DNA from: Planctomycetota bacterium
Lineage (GTDB): Bacteria > Planctomycetota > PUPC01
Assembly (NCBI GenBank): GCA_003559755.1
Contig: PWKM01000278.1
Span: 1 to 20,664 of the forward strand
Direction: 5' to 3'
Length of the DNA: 20,664 bases
Shown here: positions 1 through 7,147 of the stretch, piece by piece
Layout of the letters: each line of letters begins with the position of its first letter
Numbering within the stretch: position 1 is the first letter of the stretch
Program-made: the position numbers and the translations under genes
The notes under the pieces: model-generated
The model's database searches: none
What the model was told of the DNA's origin: nothing
Seen by the model: the letters and a program-made list of their open reading frames with translations, nothing else

Positions 1-1
1 A

Positions 2-328
2 TACTGGATGGTGGTTGACAACGCAAATGATACATGGCAAATGTATCAGCTGGGCAACGACGTCACTGAGCAAACATTGCTCGAGGGGGTGAGCATCTCC
101 GATTTTTCTTTCTACGATGCAACCACGGATCCGCTGACCCACTTCGGCGGAATAGTCAACCAATGGGGGACAAACCCCCACCTTTTTTATCTCGACGACA
201 TCTACATCGACAACACCGGCCTCAATCTGAGCAACCCGACTGTACCGCCGGTCCCCATCCCCGAGCCGGCCGGGCTGTCGCTGCTCGGACTTGCCCTGCT
301 CGGGCTGAAGCGGCGGAAACGGTCGTAA
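2..328 (+). CDS. PEP-CTERM sorting-domain protein, C-terminal part
   Basis: The reading frame is open from the left edge of the window, so the 5' end lies outside. About 108 residues are visible. The last 24 or so form a PEP-CTERM tail: a proline-rich lead with the PEP motif (IPEPAGL), a short Leu/Gly/Ala hydrophobic stretch, and a basic end (LKRRKRS) just before the TAA stop. In known PEP-CTERM systems this tail is recognised by an exosortase, which cleaves and releases or anchors the protein in connection with exopolysaccharide. The visible upstream part (acidic, with aromatic residues) gives no recognisable domain. The neighbouring EPS export operon fits this sorting system, but no exosortase is in the window. 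The tail call is firm; the function of the mature protein is unknown. Confidence 0.88.
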   Translation, partial: YWMVVDNANDTWQMYQLGNDVTEQTLLEGVSISDFSFYDATTDPLTHFGGIVNQWGTNPHLFYLDDIYIDNTGLNLSNPTVPPVPIPEPAGLSLLGLALLGLKRRKRS

Positions 329-343
329 CGCAGCACACGCATC

Positions 344-373
344 CCCGTCCGGCGTCGAAGGGCGCCGGGCGGG
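344..373. terminator. Terminator-like hairpin between convergent genes
   Basis: The inverted repeat is CCCG-T-CCGGCG (344-354) against CGCCGG-G-CGGG (363-373). It gives an 11-pair stem, counting one G-T wobble, with an 8-nt loop. It lies 15 bases after the PEP-CTERM stop and about 125 bases beyond the end of araB, in the only gap between these convergent genes. There is no T-run on either strand, so it is not a classical intrinsic terminator. It could act as a bidirectional 3'-end hairpin. The remainder of 374-497 is G-rich and shows no gene. Confidence 0.4.
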
Positions 374-497
374 ACCAGAGGGGGGGATGGGCGCGTGGGC
401 GCACGGATGCATGGGTGTGCAGGTGTGCCTCGGGCGTGGAAGTCGGGGCATACAGGCAGGAGGTCTGGTCGGCGCTGTCCGCCCGGTCGCCGTCCTT

Positions 498-2192
498 TCA
501 GTTGTCATACTGTCCGCGCTGTCGCTCGCGGAGGTGGACCAGGGCTTTCATTACCCGATGCAGTGTGCCCGGGCTTGATGTGGTCCCGAAAGCGCCGTGC
601 AGTCGGCGATACAGATCGTACAGTTCGTCATAGACTTTGTGCGCGTCGGGCTCTGGTTCGAAGACGTGCTCGCGTATGCCGCACATCGCGGCCTGGGCCT
701 GGGCCACGTTCGGGAACGCGCCCGCGGCAACCGCTCCGAAGATGGCCGCTCCCAGGGCGCAGGTCTGCTCGCTGCGCGAGACCTTCATCGGGCGGCCGGT
801 CACGTCGGCGTAAATCTGCATCAACAGCGGGTTCTTCGTCGCCAGCCCGCCGCAGTTGACGACCTCGCGGACCGGGACGCCGTGCTCGTCCATGTGCTCT
901 ATGATGGTGAGTGCCCCGAATGCGGTCGCCTCGATGAGCGCCCGATAGATTTCGTGGGCCTCGGTGTGGAGGGACTGCCCGACGATCAGCCCGGTGAGCC
1001 GGGCGTCGGCGAGGATGGAGCGGTTCCCGTTGTTCCAGTCGAGAGCGAGCAGGCCGTGTTCGCCCGGTTTCTGCTCGGCGGCGGCGTTGGCGAGCGCGGC
1101 GAACTTATCGTCCGATGTCGCTCCGTACCGGTCCGGCACGAGGTGTTTCACAAACCAGAGGAAGAGGTCGCCGACCGCCGGCTGCCCGGCCTCGATGCCG
1201 TAGCACCCAGGCAGAATGGAGCCGGCGACGATCCCGCACACGCCGGGGATATCCGTGACCTCGCCGCAAATCGGCTGGACCATCATATCGCAGCTACTCG
1301 TACCGAGAATCTTGACGAGCGTGCCCTCGGTGATGCCCGCCCCCACCGCTCCCATGTGAGCATCGATCGCCCCGACAGCGACGGCGATGCCCGGCCGCAG
1401 GCCGAGCTGCTCGGCCCACGCCGGGGAAAGCCGACCCGCCGGGCGGTCTGAGGTCACCGCGTGATCGTAGAGCCGAGGCCGGAGTTCAGCCAGTTCCGGA
1501 TCGATAGTCGCCAGGAACTCGGCGTCGGGCAGTCCGCCCCAGTCGGCGGAGTACATCGCCTTGTGCCCGGCGGCACAGACGCTGCGCACCAGGCGCCCGG
1601 GAGTCGTATCTCCCGCCAGCACCGCCGGAATCCAGTCGCAGCATTCCACGAAGCTGTATGCGTGCTCGAAGACGCGGGGCGCTGCCCGGCGGCAGTGCAG
1701 CACCTTGCTCCAGAACCACTCTGACGAATATGTTCCGCCGGACTGGTCGAGGTAATGGGGGCGCAGTTCGGCCGCCCGCTGTCTGATCTCCCGCGCCTCG
1801 GCGTGGCTGGTGTGATCCTTCCAGAGCCAGGCCATAGCGTCCAGGTCGTCGCGGAACTCCGGTATCATCGCCAGCGGCACCCCGTCTGCGTCCACTGGCA
1901 TCGGCGTACTGCCCGTCGTGTCCACGCCGATCCCGACGATGTCGGCCGGATCGAATCCGGGCTCGACCTCTCGGGCCTGCCGGATCGCGTCGGTCACCGT
2001 CGCAAGCCCGTCGAGATAGTCCTTCGGATGCTGCCGGGCACAGTTCGGATCGCGCGGGTCTGACAGAATGCCGGCGTCGCCCGACGGGTATGCAAAAACG
2101 GCGCTCGCCAGTTCCCGCCCGTTGGCCAGGTCCACGATCAGCGAGCGGCACGAATTCGTTCCGTAATCCAGTCCCAGGGCATATCGCTTCAT
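498..2192 (-). CDS. araB: Ribulokinase
   Basis: FGGY-family carbohydrate kinase that phosphorylates L-ribulose to L-ribulose 5-phosphate with ATP, in the cytoplasm (arabinose catabolism). The 564-residue length matches AraB of E. coli (566). The N-terminal phosphate loop GLDYGTNS is at about residues 7-14, GVDTTGSTP at 89-97, the probable catalytic base in AIDAHMG (Asp277), the AraB-typical LGTSSCDMMV at about 296-305, and the C-terminal nucleotide-binding segment GGLATKNPL followed by CALGAAIFGA. I chose the ATG at 2192 because it gives the family-typical start MKRYALGLDYG and has GAGGAG about 10 bases upstream. The frame stays open 26 codons further, but that extension is not family-like. 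No araA, araD or transporter is beside it, so it appears to be a single-gene unit. D-ribulose or another ketose is a possible alternative substrate. Confidence 0.93.
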   Translation of the reverse strand: MKRYALGLDYGTNSCRSLIVDLANGRELASAVFAYPSGDAGILSDPRDPNCARQHPKDYLDGLATVTDAIRQAREVEPGFDPADIVGIGVDTTGSTPMPVDADGVPLAMIPEFRDDLDAMAWLWKDHTSHAEAREIRQRAAELRPHYLDQSGGTYSSEWFWSKVLHCRRAAPRVFEHAYSFVECCDWIPAVLAGDTTPGRLVRSVCAAGHKAMYSADWGGLPDAEFLATIDPELAELRPRLYDHAVTSDRPAGRLSPAWAEQLGLRPGIAVAVGAIDAHMGAVGAGITEGTLVKILGTSSCDMMVQPICGEVTDIPGVCGIVAGSILPGCYGIEAGQPAVGDLFLWFVKHLVPDRYGATSDDKFAALANAAAEQKPGEHGLLALDWNNGNRSILADARLTGLIVGQSLHTEAHEIYRALIEATAFGALTIIEHMDEHGVPVREVVNCGGLATKNPLLMQIYADVTGRPMKVSRSEQTCALGAAIFGAVAAGAFPNVAQAQAAMCGIREHVFEPEPDAHKVYDELYDLYRRLHGAFGTTSSPGTLHRVMKALVHLRERQRGQYDN

Positions 2193-2277
2193 TCCTGTCT
2201 TCTCCTCTTGGGCGACGTGAAAGCCGGAGGCAGCAGCTTGAGAGGCCCGACGGCGGGCAGACGGCCGCAAACACTTC

Positions 2278-2376
2278 GTTCACGGCCCCACATAATCCGT
2301 TCGAGGTTCACCCGGTCACCCGGGGGCGAACCATACACAGCACACCGGCGAACGTCGGTGCGGTGTGTCGTTCACC
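2278..2376. promoter_or_regulatory. Cluster of five GTTCRCC-type half-sites upstream of araB
   Basis: GTTCACG occurs at 2278-2284, GTTCACC at 2306-2312, its complement form GGCGAAC at 2325-2331 and 2347-2353, and GTTCACC again at 2370-2376. Sites two and three face each other, as do four and five, making two inverted pairs. Centre spacings are 28, 19, 22 and 23 bases. The cluster sits 86 to 184 bases upstream of the araB start, where an operator array for a dimeric repressor or activator would be expected. It is a visible pattern only; the binding protein is unknown. Confidence 0.35.
2305..2332. other. Interrupted hairpin in the araB upstream region
   Basis: GGTTC (2305-2309) pairs with GAACC (2328-2332), and CCCGG (2311-2315) pairs with CCGGG (2320-2324) around a TCAC loop. 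A single A on one side and GGC on the other form a small internal bulge. No T-run follows on either strand, so a terminator is unlikely. It may be a protein-binding palindrome, or a leader structure if araB transcription begins upstream of it. Confidence 0.35.
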
Positions 2377-2377
2377 G
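2341..2377. other. Overlapping, mutually exclusive hairpins
   Basis: CACACCG (2341-2347) can pair with CGGTGTG (2361-2367). The same bases can instead form two smaller tandem hairpins: CACCG (2343-2347) with CGGTG (2356-2360), and CGGTG (2361-2365) with CACCG (2373-2377). The two folds exclude one another. This resembles attenuator or switch leaders, but no leader peptide or terminator accompanies it, and the same bases carry two of the GTTCRCC boxes. Confidence 0.3.
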
Positions 2378-2496
2378 CTGCGGGATTATATCCACGAGGG
2401 GCGTATATCACAACTCGCTCCTGTGCCTGTACCGTGCCCTTCCGGGTCCTTTTGTAAAATTATACGTATTTCCGTTTTTTTCTTGTACTTTTCTTA

Positions 2497-2522
2497 GGAA
2501 TAATGGTAATATTCCCTTGACA
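2497..2522 (+). promoter_or_regulatory. Candidate promoter/operator for the EPS operon
   Basis: A consensus -35 hexamer TTGACA lies at 2517-2522, 54 bases before the ATPase start codon. Immediately before it is a palindrome, GGAATA (2497-2502) and TATTCC (2510-2515) with a 7-base spacer, inside the AT-rich tract. There is no good -10 at the usual 17-base spacing (TTCTGG at 2540-2545), so the promoter would need an activator or the hexamer is chance. An alternative is TTGTAC (2483-2488) with TAATAT (2507-2512), spacing 18, which would place the palindrome over the -10. Confidence 0.3.
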
Positions 2523-2575
2523 TACCGTTGCGACAGGGGTTCTGGGCAGAGCTTTGGATAGGACTTGGTGGGGCC

Positions 2576-3361
2576 ATGTACGAGGAATTCTGGGGTCTGA
2601 AAGAGAAGCCCTTCGAGAACTCACCGGACCCCCGTTACCTTTTCCCGGCGGATGAGCACCAGAGCGCGCTGGAGACTCTCGGCTACGCCGTCTATGAACG
2701 CAAGGGTGGAGCCCTGCTCACCGGCGATTACGGTTGCGGCAAGACGCTGCTCATCCGGGTGCTGATCCGACGGTTGATGGACGATGGCGTGGAGGCGGCC
2801 GTGGTGAGTTATCCGAGATTGACGGCCCTCGAGTTCCTCCGCGAGATCCTCTACCAGTTGGGCGTGGAGGAGCAGACGCGGAGCCGGCAGAAGCTCTCCC
2901 GGATGGTCGCCGAGATTCTGCACGACAACGTGATGGCTGGCAAGCACACGATCGTGGTCGTCGACGAGGCGCAGGTCGTCAACCGTCAGGCGATCCTCGA
3001 CGAGCTTCGGCTCCTGCTGAACTACCAGCTCAACGACCGGTTCCTCCTGACCCTCATCCTCGTCGGTCAGCCGGAGCTTCGTGAGCGGATCGCCGCCCTG
3101 CCCCAGCTCGAGCAGCGGCTCGCCCTGCGCGTCCACCTCCATAACCTGGGCCCCGACGAGACGAGGAAATATATCTCGCATCGGTTGGTGACGGCGGGTG
3201 CGGCCCGGCCCATCTTCACCGACGCGGCGATCGAGACGATCTACGAGCATACGTACGGCTGCCCCCGCCGGATTAACAATATGGCCGACCTGTGCCTGTG
3301 GCGGGGCTTCCAGCGAAAAAGACCGCAGGTAGACGCCGAACTGGTTCAGGCAGTGGCGTGA
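2576..3361 (+). CDS. AAA ATPase, ExeA/GspA-like, PEP-CTERM system type
   Basis: A 261-residue cytoplasmic P-loop ATPase of the ExeA-like family found in exosortase/EPS loci (XrtA/PEP-CTERM-associated ATPase type). The N-terminal MYEEFWGLKEKPFENSPDP is the family hallmark. Walker A is GDYGCGKT (residues 50-57), Walker B is IVVVDEAQ (126-133), the sensor-1 region is ILVGQPEL (161-168), and GCPRRINN (228-235) is the sensor-2 arginine segment. Length is typical for the core ATPase, and there is no C-terminal peptidoglycan-binding extension. I chose the ATG at 2576 because it gives the family-typical start; the frame continues 16 codons upstream. It heads the seven-gene EPS operon, with the next gene 13 bases downstream. 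The likely role is energy-dependent control or assembly of the export or sorting machinery; the precise function is not established. Confidence 0.88.
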   Translation: MYEEFWGLKEKPFENSPDPRYLFPADEHQSALETLGYAVYERKGGALLTGDYGCGKTLLIRVLIRRLMDDGVEAAVVSYPRLTALEFLREILYQLGVEEQTRSRQKLSRMVAEILHDNVMAGKHTIVVVDEAQVVNRQAILDELRLLLNYQLNDRFLLTLILVGQPELRERIAALPQLEQRLALRVHLHNLGPDETRKYISHRLVTAGAARPIFTDAAIETIYEHTYGCPRRINNMADLCLWRGFQRKRPQVDAELVQAVA

Positions 3362-3374
3362 GAGGATAGAAAAG

Positions 3375-4796
3375 ATGCAGTTCAAAGACATGATGAGACG
3401 CGAACAGGATGTCAGAGCCGGCTCGACCGACTCGACGGGCGGCGAGACATCGGTCCTCATCGCCGAGTGCGACCCCGCCGCTCGACAGGTCATCGCACTG
3501 CAGGTGATGGAACTCGGCCTGCTCCCGCTGATGGTCGAGGACGGGCTGCGCGCCGTCCGAATGGTCCGCCGGGACAGGCCCGCCCTGGTCGTCGCCAACC
3601 TCGAACTGCCCGGGAAGAGCGGGGCAGAGCTGGTCACGGACATGCGCAAGGACCCGGACCTCCGCAATATCCCGGTGATGCTGATCAGCAACAGCACCGA
3701 GACGCCCGACCAGGTGGTCGGCGAGCAGGTCGGGGCGGACGACTACCTGTGCAAGCCGCTGAACCCGGCCGAGGTCAACCAGCGGATCAGGCAATTGCTC
3801 GGGAAACAGCGGGGAGCAGAACCGCGCCCCGAGCCGGAAGCCCAGTCATCCCCCGTCACACCAGACTCCGACGCCGAGGAGGCCCGCGCCAAGGCGGAAC
3901 GGCTGGCTCAGGCCGAGGAGGTTTACGAGCAATGCCGCGGGTTCGCCGAGGATGCGGCCGAGCGGGCGAAGCAGGCGGAACCGCCCGACATCGACCGCTG
4001 CCGCGAGTTGGCCGGGGCCCTGGTCCGGGAGTGCCGCGACAGCAATCGGCTGCTCATCAAGGCGATGCGGTCTTACCGGACCGACGAGAGCGCCCACGAC
4101 GCGGTCAACTGTGCGGTCTTCAGCATCAAGATCGGCGACGGGCTCCACTACGACACCGACCGGCTCGTGGCGCTGGCGATGGCCGCCCTGTGCCACGAGG
4201 TAGGGATGAGCCGGGTCCCCGACGACGTTGTCCGCGCCGAGGGCAAGTACTCGCGTCGGCAGCGTGCCGCCATCCGCCGTCACCCCGAGGAGGCCTACGA
4301 CATCCTGAAGAAGCTGGGCCCCGACTATGAGTGGCTGGCCGAGGCGGTGTACCAGGAGCACGAGCGGGAGCAGGGCCAGGGCTATCCGAAGGGTCTGACG
4401 GGCGACGAGATTTCGGAGTTCGCCAAGATCATCGGTCTGGCCGACACCTACGAATCGCTTCTGCATCGCCGGTCGTTCCGGAAGGCGTTCATCGGGTTCG
4501 ACGCCCTTCGCGAGGTGATCGGGATGCGTTCGCGGTTTTTCGCCCCGCACATCATCCGGGCGCTTGTGGCCGAGGTGTCCGTGTTTCCGCTGGAGAGCTA
4601 TGTCAAGCTGAACACGGGCGAGGTCGGCCGGGTGGTGAAGACCAATCCGGACAATCTGCTTCGGCCCGTTGTGGTCGTGGAGTACGACGCGGGGGGCAGC
4701 CGGCTGAAACGCCCCCGGGCCGTTGATCTGACCGCGCGGCCGCTGATCTATGTCAGCGAGGCGGTCGACGAACGGGAACTGACCAGTCAGGGATGA
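3375..4796 (+). CDS. Degenerate receiver domain fused to HD-GYP-like domain
   Basis: A 473-residue cytoplasmic regulator. Residues about 26-143 form a response-regulator receiver: acidic pocket ECD (31-33), Ser105 in LISNS, and Lys127 in CKPLNP. The phosphoacceptor position reads VVANLELPG, with Asn75 where Asp is expected. A charged Glu/Ala-rich linker (about 145-215) follows. Residues about 235-405 resemble HD-GYP c-di-GMP phosphodiesterases: His241, His274-Glu275 in place of HD, His303, EHERE (one His of the usual pair), GQGYP (334-338) and Asp357 in GLADTYE. The C-terminal segment (SYVKLNTGEVGRVV, 408-421) is common in this family. Several metal ligands are changed, so catalysis is doubtful and a binding or scaffold role is possible. 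It begins 13 bases after the ATPase gene, with GAGAGGA upstream, and its stop overlaps the next ATG by 4 bases. Confidence 0.85.
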   Translation: MQFKDMMRREQDVRAGSTDSTGGETSVLIAECDPAARQVIALQVMELGLLPLMVEDGLRAVRMVRRDRPALVVANLELPGKSGAELVTDMRKDPDLRNIPVMLISNSTETPDQVVGEQVGADDYLCKPLNPAEVNQRIRQLLGKQRGAEPRPEPEAQSSPVTPDSDAEEARAKAERLAQAEEVYEQCRGFAEDAAERAKQAEPPDIDRCRELAGALVRECRDSNRLLIKAMRSYRTDESAHDAVNCAVFSIKIGDGLHYDTDRLVALAMAALCHEVGMSRVPDDVVRAEGKYSRRQRAAIRRHPEEAYDILKKLGPDYEWLAEAVYQEHEREQGQGYPKGLTGDEISEFAKIIGLADTYESLLHRRSFRKAFIGFDALREVIGMRSRFFAPHIIRALVAEVSVFPLESYVKLNTGEVGRVVKTNPDNLLRPVVVVEYDAGGSRLKRPRAVDLTARPLIYVSEAVDERELTSQG

Positions 4797-7132
4797 TAAC
4801 AATGACAACAGGAACGACGAAATGGTTTGTGCTGATCGGGCTGGTTCTCATTGCCTGTTCCGGCTGTGATCCCGTCGGGCGCGGGCTGGTGCGTGAGCCG
4901 GTTCCCGAATCGCAGCTCCGCAGGGTCCAGCATCCGACCGACCCGGTCCACTGGTTCCCCAACTCCCTGGGGCCGGCCGCCAGCGGCAGCTTCAAGAGCG
5001 TGGCCGTCGGCGACCTCGACGGGGACGGTCTGCCCGACATCGCCGCCGGGCGGTCTGATCGCCGCGGCGTACAGATCTGGCTGGCGAACGGCGACGGGAC
5101 GTGGAGTTCGGTCGAGGGGCCACCGCATCTCGGCCGTCCCACCGACCTGGCCATCGGCAACCTCCGCGATGATCCCGAGGGGCTTCCCGACCTCGTCGTC
5201 GCCGGGGAAGGAGAACTGCCCGGAATTCGCATTTATCGCAACCGCCTGGCCGAGCAGGCCGAGGGCGAGAACGGCGCCTTGTGGGTGGAGGCCGAATCGC
5301 CCGCCCTCACCCAGGACTACTCCGCCGTGATCCTGGCCGACATCAACCGGAACGGCCGCCTGGACATCATCGCCGCCCGCCAGAAGAACGGCGGCGAGGG
5401 CGGCGTCGGCGTGTGGTTCAACCTCGGCGAGGACGGCTGGTCGGACGACTTCGGCCCGACGACCACCAAGCACTACCACGATGTCGCCGTCGCCGACTTC
5501 AACCGGGACGGGCATCTGGACCTGGTCGCGGCCCGATGGGGCAGCCCCGGCGGGCTGGACATCTGGTACGGCAACAGCCGCGGCTCCTGGACCCGGTCTG
5601 TCCAGGACCCGCCGATCAAGCTCAACTTCCAGAGCGTCGACGTCGGCGATTTCAACGGGAACGGCGAGATCGATATCATCGCCACCAGCTACCGGAGCGA
5701 TATGGCGGTCTGCATCTTCCTGAACGACCGGCACGGGGCCGCCGAGGATTCCCACCGGCAGGCCGGGTGGTGGTCCACCCCGGTCGAACTGGCCGGGCGG
5801 GGCAGCTTCTCCGATGTCAAAGCGGTCGACCTCAACGAGAATGGGTTGCTCGACGTGGTCGCCACATCGTTCGACGAGCGGGGGATTCGCTGCTGGCTCC
5901 AACTGCCGACCGATGAAGAAGCCGCCCGGCCGTTCGTCCCCAGGTTCCTCGAGCAGAGCCGTCCGTTCCCGCCCAAGGGGTCCTACTTCGCGGTGACCAC
6001 CGCCGATTTCAACGAGGACGGCCGGCCCGACATCGTCCTGGCAGCCCGGGGCGAGGGCATCAACGTCTGGTTCCAGACCACGCAGCCCGACACGCCGATT
6101 GCCATCTCTCCCCGTACTCGTTCGGTGCCCGACGAACAGTGGACCCCGCGTCCCCTGCGGGCGCCCGGGCGGGCCCCTGATGAGCCGAGAGAGAATTACG
6201 TGTTCACGACGATGGTGAGCCGGGTGGGCCGGGAGTACACCGAGTATCGGATCGGCCCCCGCGACGTGCTCGAGATCCGGATCTACCCGAGCCGCCATGC
6301 CGACCCCCTCGAGCAGATCCGGGAGGTCAAGCCGTCGGGCGATCTGCTGCTCCCGGTGGTCAGTTCCGATCCGCTGACCATCGTGGACCAGCACGGCTTC
6401 GGGCTGACTCCCACGCAGTTGCGGGAGCTCATCCAGGAGAAGCTGGCCCAGCAGGTCTTCCAGGACCCCGCCGTCTCGGTCACCGTCAGAGAGTACGCAG
6501 CCCATACCGCCAGCGTGCTCGGCGAGATTCGCAACCTGCCGAACCGAGGTCTGACCGGGCCGGGCCAGTACGTTCTCAACGGCCGCACCCGGACACTCGA
6601 GTTCATCGTGCGGCACGGCGGGTTTACCGACCACGCCGACCTGACGCGCGTCGAGGTCCGCAAGGAGACGGGCGAGAAACGGGTGATCAACCTGTTCAAA
6701 GCGATCTTCCAGAGCGAACTCGAGGAGGACGTCCTGCTCGATCGTGGCGACACGGTGTACATCCCGTCCATCCGGATCACCGACCGGAAGGTCTATGTCC
6801 TCGGCGAGGTGAGAGAACCGGGTGTCTATCAACTGGACGACCCGATCACCCTGCTCGAGAGCATCCAGCTCGCCGGCAGCTTCCTCCGGTCTGCCAACCG
6901 CAGGCAGGTGATCGTCATCCGGGGGGACCGGGACGACCCCGAGTTCCTCCAGATCAACATGCTCGATATCCTCCGCGAGGGGGACCTGAGCAAGAATATC
7001 CCCCTCAAAGACGCAGACATCGTTTACGTCCCGAGCAACTGGATCGCGAACGTCCGCGAGTTCTATTCATGGTTCCTTCCCGGGTTCGACCGGGCCACCG
7101 ATCGCAGATACCAGTACCGGGCCATTGACTGA
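4793..7132 (+). CDS. VCBS/FG-GAP beta-propeller fused to Wza-type export lipoprotein
   Basis: A 779-residue predicted lipoprotein. The signal peptide ends in the lipobox LIAC, with Cys22 as the likely lipidated residue. Residues about 65-425 hold repeated calcium-loop motifs of FG-GAP/VCBS type: DLDGDGLPD (74-82), DINRNGRLD (183-191), DFNRDGHLD (235-243), DFNGNGEID (286-294), DLNENGLLD (346-354) and DFNEDGRPD (405-413). A weaker unit, NLRDDPEGLPD, follows the first, which would suit a seven-bladed propeller. Residues 482 to about 570 are a polysaccharide-export (Wza-type) domain starting YRIGPRDVLEIRIYP, followed by SLBB domains at about 571-658 and 666-750 (VLGEVREPGVYQL). Such proteins form the outer-membrane channel for EPS; the propeller may bind polysaccharide, calcium or a surface protein. 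The start overlaps the previous stop (ATGA); a second in-frame ATG at 4802 is possible. The wzc-like gene begins 15 bases downstream. Confidence 0.9.
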   Translation: MITMTTGTTKWFVLIGLVLIACSGCDPVGRGLVREPVPESQLRRVQHPTDPVHWFPNSLGPAASGSFKSVAVGDLDGDGLPDIAAGRSDRRGVQIWLANGDGTWSSVEGPPHLGRPTDLAIGNLRDDPEGLPDLVVAGEGELPGIRIYRNRLAEQAEGENGALWVEAESPALTQDYSAVILADINRNGRLDIIAARQKNGGEGGVGVWFNLGEDGWSDDFGPTTTKHYHDVAVADFNRDGHLDLVAARWGSPGGLDIWYGNSRGSWTRSVQDPPIKLNFQSVDVGDFNGNGEIDIIATSYRSDMAVCIFLNDRHGAAEDSHRQAGWWSTPVELAGRGSFSDVKAVDLNENGLLDVVATSFDERGIRCWLQLPTDEEAARPFVPRFLEQSRPFPPKGSYFAVTTADFNEDGRPDIVLAARGEGINVWFQTTQPDTPIAISPRTRSVPDEQWTPRPLRAPGRAPDEPRENYVFTTMVSRVGREYTEYRIGPRDVLEIRIYPSRHADPLEQIREVKPSGDLLLPVVSSDPLTIVDQHGFGLTPTQLRELIQEKLAQQVFQDPAVSVTVREYAAHTASVLGEIRNLPNRGLTGPGQYVLNGRTRTLEFIVRHGGFTDHADLTRVEVRKETGEKRVINLFKAIFQSELEEDVLLDRGDTVYIPSIRITDRKVYVLGEVREPGVYQLDDPITLLESIQLAGSFLRSANRRQVIVIRGDRDDPEFLQINMLDILREGDLSKNIPLKDADIVYVPSNWIANVREFYSWFLPGFDRATDRRYQYRAID

Positions 7133-7147
7133 TAAAGGAACGGGAAC

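Larger units (their letters stand above)
2193..2575. other. Divergent intergenic regulatory region (araB / EPS operon)
   Basis: These 383 bases separate the divergent araB and ATPase genes and contain no credible coding region. The araB-proximal half is GC-rich and holds the GTTCRCC boxes and hairpins listed separately. The ATPase-proximal part (about 2450-2520) is strikingly AT-rich for this genome, with runs of T and A, and precedes a TTGACA hexamer. That pattern fits a promoter with an UP-element-like tract for the operon starting at 2576. I found no convincing promoter for araB on the minus strand. Confidence 0.6.

Noticed and set aside
376..450. G-rich stretch with repeated GTGTGC/GGGCGC wording after the PEP-CTERM gene
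   Set aside because: I considered a repeat or G-quadruplex, but the units are irregular and there are not four regular G-runs. Treated as low-complexity spacer.
4787..6832. 681-codon open frame on the minus strand opposite the VCBS-Wza gene
   Set aside because: A GC-bias shadow: the plus-strand frame has a signal peptide, repeats and recognised domains, while the antisense product shows no family motifs.
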